From: an uncultured Clostridia bacterium
GTDB lineage: Bacteria; Bacillota; Clostridia; Christensenellales; Aristaeellaceae
Direction of reading: 5' to 3'
NCBI GenBank assembly: GCA_944363005.1
Contig: CALVTV010000273.1
Span: 1 to 8,159 of the forward strand
DNA length: 8,159 nucleotides
A model generated the notes under the pieces. That model was given only the letters and a program-made list of their open reading frames with translations. It ran no database searches and was not told where the DNA came from. The translations under genes and the position numbers were made by a program. The stretch's first letter is position 1. Every line of letters starts with the position of its first letter. This document shows, piece by piece, positions 3,763-8,159 of the stretch.

Positions 3763-6717
3763 ATGCAAAACAGGATCAACCGATGCCTGGCTACGCTGGC
3801 GATCCTGTGCGTGCTGGTCATGCTCGTTGCTGTGCCACTTGCCAGTGCGGCAAGCTACAGCAAAGTATATGGTCAGACGCAGGACAAAATCCGCGTGCGC
3901 GAGTCGGCATCGACCAACGCAACAATCATTGACAACATTGTCAAGGATGCGTGCGTGTACGTGACCTCGTCCAAGACGAGCGGAAGCTATACGTTCTTGC
4001 AGGTCAAATATCGCGCTTCGGACGGTGAAATCGCTACCGGCTGGGCCTGCATGAGCGACGGGAAGGAAACGTACATCAAAATCCTGAGTACGGATCAGGC
4101 CAAGAGCAAATTCAGCGTCAGCGGCGGCGATTTGCCCAGCAAAAAGGTGGGCACATTTACGGCGGCTGAGCGCAAGGCCAGCGCGGATGATTCGGATAAT
4201 ACGTACATCAAGCTCAATTCAAGCGGCACGGCGGTCAAAAACTTGCAGACCAAGCTGCAGAAGCTGGGCTACTACAGCGCGGAACTGACGGGCAATTGCG
4301 GCCCCAAGACCGAGCAGGCGATCAAGGACTTCCAGAAGGACAATGGCCTGACGGCGGACGGCATTGCCGGACCGCAGACGCTGGCCAAGGTTGACGCGGC
4401 GTACAACGCACTGGGCAGCAGCTCCAGCAGTTCGTCTTCTTCCAGCAGCGGTTCTGCGCTGCGCCTCAATTCCACCGGTACCAAGGTCAGCGACCTGCAG
4501 AGCGATCTGACGTTCCTTGGCTTCTACTGGGCGGATATCACCGGCAATTTCGGAGAAAAGACCGAGACGGCTGTCAAGCGCTTCCAGGAGGAAAACGGCC
4601 TGACGGTGGACGGCATTGCAGGCAAAAAGACGCTTGACGCCATCGCGCGTGCTGTGGCCGCCAACGGCGGGAACTCTTCGAGCTCTTCAAGCTCTTCCAG
4701 CAGCGGAACGGTGCTCAAACTGAACAGCCAGGGCACGAAGGTTTCTCAGCTTCAGACGGACCTGACGCAGTTGGGTTATTACTATGCGGATATTACGGGC
4801 AACTACGGCGAAAAGACCGAGGCTGCCGTGAAGAAATTCCAGAAGGACAAGGGCCTGACGGCGGACGGTATTGCCGGTACCAAAACGCTGAACGCGATTG
4901 CGGCGGCGGTCGAGGCGGCGGGTGGTTCCGCGTCTTCGGGCGGGTCTGTGACCAATGGCACAGCGGGCCTCAAGCTCGGTTCCACGGGCACGGAGGTCAG
5001 CAACCTGCAGAAGAACCTGACGACGCTGGGCTACTATTACGGCGATATCACCGGTCACTTTGGTACGATGACCCAGACGGCCGTCAAGAAGTTCCAGAAG
5101 TCCCGCGGACTGACGCAGGATGGCGTTGCGGGTGAAAAGACACTGGCGGCCATTGCCAGCGCGGTAGAGGGCACGGGCTCCACGCCTGCCGGTTCCGCCG
5201 GTACGTCGCTGCGCGAGGGCGATACCAGCGCCAAGGTCGGCGATATGCAGACGCGCCTCAAGTCGCTGGGTTACTATTACGGCGAAATCACCAATCACTT
5301 CGGATCGCTGACCAAGCAGGCGGTCAAGAAGTTCCAGGATGCGCAGGGCCTGACGGTGGACGGCATCGCCGGTCCGCAGACGCTCAACAAGCTTTATGCG
5401 CTGACGGGTGATTCTTCCGGTTCTGTTTCTGAAGGCGGTTCCGGTTCCGGTTCGACGGTGACCACGGATAAATCCTATGGCCGCATGGTCAAGAACAACG
5501 TGTACCTGCGTTCGCAGGCGTCTACCTCTTCCGCTGCAGTGGCCAGCCTCAAGCAGGGCACGCTGGTGCGTATCACCAAGATCTACACCACAGCGGACGG
5601 CGTGAAGTGGTATTACATCACCGTGGCGGTTGGCAACTATACCTATAAGGGCTATATCCGCTCCGACATGATGGAAACCATCACGGAGGATGAGTACAAC
5701 AATGCGGGCGGCGATTCCGATAACAATATCAGTGACCAGGAAACGCTGGGCATGATCGTGGTTACCGGTAGCAATGTACGCCTGCGCTATAGCCCGAATA
5801 CCAGCGCGGATGTGGTTGGCACCGCCAATCGTGGCGACGTGTTCTACTATGTGGATACCGTCGCGGGCTGGTTCCAGACCAAGACCGGTTACTGGATCAG
5901 TTCGGATTACGCACGCGTCATGACGGATGACGAAATCAAGGACTACGTGGGCGGCGGCGGAAGCTCTACCTCGGGCTCGACGTACCGTTATGGCTCCACG
6001 GGTACGGAAGTTAAGTACATTCAGACGGCGCTCACAAAGCTGGGATACTACAGTAATAGCATCACCGGCCACTTTGGTAACAAGACGGAGGACGCCGTCA
6101 AGCAGTTCCAGCGCGACAATGGCCTCTCTGCTGACGGCGTCGTGGGCGCCAAGACGATGGCCAAGCTGCAGGAGAAGTACAACGCGACCACTGGCAGCGA
6201 CGCGACGACGGAATATGACAAGGTCGTCTACAACCTGAGCTGGACGCGGTACAAGTCGGTGCTCAATAACCTGGGCCTGAAGGCAGGTAACAAGAGCTGC
6301 AAGCTGACCGACCTGACCACGGGCAAGTCCTTCAACATCTATATCCAGTCCACTGGCAACCACGCCGACGTGGAGCCGCTCACCGCGGGCGATACCGCCA
6401 CGATGTGCGCGATCTATGGCGTGACCAATGCCAACAAGATCAGCTGGCAGCGCCGCCCGATGCTCATCACCATCGGCGCCGTGCAGGTTGTCTGCTCGGT
6501 CTATGGTGAGCCGCATGGTCAGCAGAACATCACGGACAACAACTTCCCGGGTCAGTTCTGCGTACATTTCAAGGATTCTACGATCCATACCGGCGATGGC
6601 GGCAGTGTGCCGGACAACGAAAACCACCAGGCCATCATCAAGAAAGCTGTGGAAATCATGAAGGAAAAGGGCTCTGAGGTGCGCACGGAGTACGTGACCT
6701 CTCAGCAGGACAAGTAA
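3763..6717 (+). CDS. Secreted cell-wall protein: six PG_binding_1 modules, two SH3b-like domains, uncharacterised C-terminal domain
   Basis: This encodes 984 residues from the ATG at 3763, with AGGGGAG 9 nt upstream. A GTG directly before it is a possible alternative start. Residues 1-29 form a signal peptide ending LASA; no lipobox, sortase motif or C-terminal anchor is seen. Residues about 32-110 resemble a divergent SH3-like segment (KIRVRESAS). PG_binding_1 modules follow at about 148-218, 232-304, 316-388, 403-473 and 482-549, each with LGYY-, TGxFG-, FQ- and GLTxDGIAG-like motifs. SH3b-like domains lie at about 572-641 and 664-725 (VYLRSQAS; VRLRYSPN). A sixth PG module spans about 741-806. 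The C-terminal domain (about 817-984) has GNHADVEP (H867), GEPHG (H918), FCVHF (C933, H935) and H942; I recall it from other clostridial wall proteins, without a known function. The likely role is peptidoglycan binding or remodelling outside the membrane. The gene ends in tandem TAA codons before a terminator. Confidence 0.9.
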   Translation: MQNRINRCLATLAILCVLVMLVAVPLASAASYSKVYGQTQDKIRVRESASTNATIIDNIVKDACVYVTSSKTSGSYTFLQVKYRASDGEIATGWACMSDGKETYIKILSTDQAKSKFSVSGGDLPSKKVGTFTAAERKASADDSDNTYIKLNSSGTAVKNLQTKLQKLGYYSAELTGNCGPKTEQAIKDFQKDNGLTADGIAGPQTLAKVDAAYNALGSSSSSSSSSSSGSALRLNSTGTKVSDLQSDLTFLGFYWADITGNFGEKTETAVKRFQEENGLTVDGIAGKKTLDAIARAVAANGGNSSSSSSSSSSGTVLKLNSQGTKVSQLQTDLTQLGYYYADITGNYGEKTEAAVKKFQKDKGLTADGIAGTKTLNAIAAAVEAAGGSASSGGSVTNGTAGLKLGSTGTEVSNLQKNLTTLGYYYGDITGHFGTMTQTAVKKFQKSRGLTQDGVAGEKTLAAIASAVEGTGSTPAGSAGTSLREGDTSAKVGDMQTRLKSLGYYYGEITNHFGSLTKQAVKKFQDAQGLTVDGIAGPQTLNKLYALTGDSSGSVSEGGSGSGSTVTTDKSYGRMVKNNVYLRSQASTSSAAVASLKQGTLVRITKIYTTADGVKWYYITVAVGNYTYKGYIRSDMMETITEDEYNNAGGDSDNNISDQETLGMIVVTGSNVRLRYSPNTSADVVGTANRGDVFYYVDTVAGWFQTKTGYWISSDYARVMTDDEIKDYVGGGGSSTSGSTYRYGSTGTEVKYIQTALTKLGYYSNSITGHFGNKTEDAVKQFQRDNGLSADGVVGAKTMAKLQEKYNATTGSDATTEYDKVVYNLSWTRYKSVLNNLGLKAGNKSCKLTDLTTGKSFNIYIQSTGNHADVEPLTAGDTATMCAIYGVTNANKISWQRRPMLITIGAVQVVCSVYGEPHGQQNITDNNFPGQFCVHFKDSTIHTGDGGSVPDNENHQAIIKKAVEIMKEKGSEVRTEYVTSQQDK
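4204..5409 (+). repeat. Five tandem PG_binding_1 coding modules with Ser- and Gly-rich linkers
   Basis: Modules of roughly 200-220 bp start at about 4204, 4456, 4708, 4969 and 5206; the first three starts are exactly 252 bp apart. The first linker has 11 consecutive serines (4417-4449) and the second has 10 (4675-4704). Later linkers are mixed Gly/Ser/Thr/Ala. A sixth copy (about 5983-6180) stands apart after the SH3 pair. DNA identity is moderate and serine codons from both families (AGC/AGT and TCN) are mixed, so these are old duplications, not recent slippage. Confidence 0.85.
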
Positions 6718-6743
6718 TAACCTTCCTTTAGCCCCCCTCTTTC

Positions 6744-6781
6744 AGGGAGCTGTGCGATTCGTCGCATGGCTCCCTTTTTCT
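6744..6781 (+). terminator. Rho-independent terminator after the cell-wall protein gene
   Basis: A 14-bp stem (6744-6757 with 6762-6775) has two central G-U pairs and is capped by a TTCG tetraloop. TTTTCT follows. It starts 24 nt after the second TAA and ends 13 nt before the next -35, cleanly separating the two transcription units. Confidence 0.92.
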
Positions 6782-6793
6782 CGGCATCGCTAC

Positions 6794-6822
6794 TTGACAA
6801 GCAGCCGCAGAGCCGATATAAT
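6794..6822 (+). promoter_or_regulatory. Perfect-consensus promoter for the T-box/alaS transcript
   Basis: TTGACA (6794-6799) and TATAAT (6817-6822) both match consensus exactly, with the optimal 17-nt spacer. Transcription should begin near 6829. So strong a promoter is typical of genes controlled after initiation, as by the T-box here. Confidence 0.93.
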
Positions 6823-6828
6823 GAACGG

Positions 6829-7052
6829 GCATAGCAGGTGATGATGCGGAATGAGTCCGTTCACAGTTCACGCCAGAGCGAGCCGGGGAGGGTGCAAGCC
6901 CGGTGCGTGGAGGAATGGGCAGCCCTCTGCGGAGCCCCCGGCGATGAGTCGGGCGTTAGCCCTCGTTACGGGCGAGAGAGGACGTCGCAAGGCGTCAACC
7001 GGAGTGGTACCGCGAATGCGTCTGTTCGTCCCCGGACGGCAGGCGCTTTTTT
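6829..7052 (+). promoter_or_regulatory. T-box riboswitch (tRNA-Ala sensing) controlling alaS
   Basis: The leader binds uncharged tRNA and chooses between antitermination and termination. Distal Stem I shows AGAGCGAGCCGGGG and GGTGCAAG (6875-6898), the usual AG-bulge and terminal-loop motifs, flanked by TTCACGC/GCGTGGA. Downstream are small hairpins (GGGC/GCCC at 6951-6962, CTCG/CGAG at 6962-6976). A 6-bp Stem III with a GCAA tetraloop follows (6981-6996). The T-box is AGTGGTACCGCG (7003-7014). Its bulge TGGT would pair with a tRNA ending ACCA, which fits the A73 discriminator of tRNA-Ala. Two adjacent alanine codons, GCA and GCC (6919-6924), lie just 3' of a GGAATGG specifier-loop segment. 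I could not decide which is read, since the basal helix is hard to fold by eye. Confidence 0.93.
7018..7052 (+). terminator. T-box leader terminator
   Basis: GCGTCTG (7018-7024) pairs with CAGGCGC (7040-7046) with one G-U pair. An inner CGTCC/GGACG helix (7027-7031 with 7034-7038) stacks above it, and T6 (7047-7052) follows. It is the OFF-state structure, formed when charged tRNA-Ala leaves the antiterminator unsupported. Confidence 0.9.
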
Positions 7053-7138
7053 CATGGAAAGCTGGCGTGATTCGGCGCCATGAAGCATTCAATACGCTGC
7101 CGCAGGCAAGCTGTGGCAAAGGAAAGGAAGCAAAATCG

Positions 7139-8159
7139 ATGAAACAGATGACATCCGGTGAACTGCGTTCCATGTGGCTGAACTTCTTCAAGAGCAAAGG
7201 CCATGCAGTGATTCCCAGCGCGTCCGTCATTCCGGAGAATGACCCGACGGTGCTTTTCACGACGGCGGGCATGCATCCGCTGGTTCCCTATCTGCTGGGC
7301 AGCAAGCATCCGGCTGGCACGCGCCTGACCGACGTGCAGAAGTGCATCCGCACCGGCGACATTGACGAAGTGGGCGATGCGTCTCACCTGACGTTCTTTG
7401 AAATGCTGGGCAACTGGTCCTTGGGCGATTACTTCAAGAAGGAAATGATCGCCTGGAGCTGGGAGTTCCTCACCAGCCCGGAATACCTGGGCCTTGACAA
7501 GGACAAGCTCGCGTTCACGGTTTTTGAGGGTGAAGGCGACATTCCGCGCGACGACGAGGCTGCGGGTTACTGGATGGAAAACGGCGTGAAGCCGGAAAAC
7601 ATCTACTATCTCCCGCGCAAGCACAACTGGTGGGGCCCGGCGGGTCAAACCGGTCCCTGCGGCCCGGATACCGAGATGTTCATCATCAAGGATCAGCCGC
7701 CCTGCGGCCCGGATTGCTCCCCGGCTTGCTCCTGCGGCCGTTTCCTGGAGATCTGGAACGACGTGTTCATGCAGTACAACAAGGACGCTGAGGGCAACTA
7801 TGTGCCCATGGCCAAGAAGAATGTGGATACGGGCATGGGCCTCGAGCGCACGATCTGCACGCTCAACGGCTGCAAGACCGTTTACGAGACGGACGCTTTT
7901 TCCGGCATTCTGGCCAAGATTTCCGAGCTCTCCGGGAAGCAGTATGAGCAGGATGCGGCGACCACCAAGGCGTTCCGCATTGTTGCAGACCACCTGCGCA
8001 CGTCCACGTTTATCATGGGCGACCCGCGCGGCGTGAGCCCGAGCAATGTCGATCAGGGCTATGTGCTGCGCCGCTTGATCCGCCGCGCTGTGCGCTACGG
8101 CATGGAGCTGGGTATGCCCGAGGGATTCACCAGCGAGATCGCCAAGGTGATCATCGCCC
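7139..8159 (+). CDS. alaS: Alanyl-tRNA synthetase, compact spirochaete/clostridial-like type, 3' end cut by window edge
   Basis: This frame is open for 340 codons from the ATG at 7139 to the right edge, with an AAGGAAG-type site about 8 nt upstream. AlaRS charges tRNA-Ala with alanine in the cytoplasm. Visible signatures are LFTTAGMHPLVPYLLG (about residues 39-54), RTGDIDEVGDASHLTFFEMLGNWSLGDYF (motif 2 region, with FFEMLGN at 86-92) and the class II motif 3 DTGMGLERT (230-238, R237). The start of the tRNA-recognition region appears as NVDQGYVLRRLIRRAVRYG. A cysteine cluster CGPDCSPACSC (189-199) precedes the EIWNDVFMQYN segment and may bind a metal. The wording (TTAGMHPLVPYLLG, RTGDIDEVGD, GNWSLGD, Cys cluster) is closer to the roughly 594-residue Borrelia-type enzyme, as I recall it, than to the 876-residue E. 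coli enzyme. The editing and C-terminal parts are beyond the window. Expression is governed by the T-box leader. Confidence 0.95.
   Translation, partial: MKQMTSGELRSMWLNFFKSKGHAVIPSASVIPENDPTVLFTTAGMHPLVPYLLGSKHPAGTRLTDVQKCIRTGDIDEVGDASHLTFFEMLGNWSLGDYFKKEMIAWSWEFLTSPEYLGLDKDKLAFTVFEGEGDIPRDDEAAGYWMENGVKPENIYYLPRKHNWWGPAGQTGPCGPDTEMFIIKDQPPCGPDCSPACSCGRFLEIWNDVFMQYNKDAEGNYVPMAKKNVDTGMGLERTICTLNGCKTVYETDAFSGILAKISELSGKQYEQDAATTKAFRIVADHLRTSTFIMGDPRGVSPSNVDQGYVLRRLIRRAVRYGMELGMPEGFTSEIAKVIIA

Noticed and set aside
2653..3768. 371-codon open frame on the minus strand opposite the kinase gene
   Set aside because: It is antisense to a kinase with intact catalytic motifs, and the translation resembles no family I know.
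4687..6627. Long open frame (646 codons) on the minus strand opposite the wall protein gene
   Set aside because: It is antisense to a gene with clear domain repeats, signal peptide and ribosome binding site. Its translation is low-complexity and rich in Arg, Ala, Val and His, as expected from GC-rich codon shadows.
7054..7083. Nine-codon mini-ORF (MESWRDSAP) between the T-box terminator and alaS
   Set aside because: It has no ribosome binding site, since the T-run directly precedes it, and an ORF this short is expected by chance.

Overview
The window looks like chromosomal DNA from a Gram-positive, Clostridia-type Firmicute of moderately high GC. Evidence: strong AAGGAGG-type ribosome binding sites, consensus sigma-A promoters, a T-box leader before alaS, a Spo0B-type sensor kinase, and a secreted SH3/peptidoglycan-binding protein of a kind common in gut clostridia. 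A Christensenellales-like source is possible, but the sequence alone does not settle it. There is no tRNA, rRNA, CRISPR array, insertion sequence, phage gene or recognisable defence system.

Layout. Positions 1-605 (minus strand) hold the N-terminal two thirds or so of a secreted ABC-type substrate-binding protein, cut by the left edge. Positions 810-1436 (minus) encode an iron-sulfur flavoprotein-like NAD(P)H/FMN oxidoreductase. It is divergent from a sugar-nucleotide-type nucleotidyltransferase at 1626-2534 (plus), and the shared intergenic region carries two promoters and several dyad symmetries. A strong terminator follows, then an orphan two-TM sensor histidine kinase (2641-3600, plus). 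Next comes a good promoter, a roughly 110-nt leader of unknown function, and a 984-residue exported cell-wall protein (3763-6717, plus). That protein has six PG_binding_1 modules, two SH3b-like domains and a conserved but uncharacterised C-terminal domain. It ends at a 14-bp UUCG-loop terminator. The right end has a perfect-consensus promoter, a T-box riboswitch of about 220 nt and alaS (7139 to the right edge). This AlaRS resembles the compact spirochaete/clostridial type.

How the genes relate. These look like mostly separate transcription units, each with its own promoter, not one pathway. The clearest regulatory logic is alaS control by uncharged tRNA-Ala through the T-box. The sensor kinase lies directly before the wall protein, but that gene has its own promoter and no response regulator is present, so a functional link is only a guess. 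I found no clear new multi-gene system. The items most worth following are the C-terminal domain of the wall protein, its structured leader, the operator-like dyads at three promoters, the substrate-binding protein without a lipobox, and the unusual AlaRS type.
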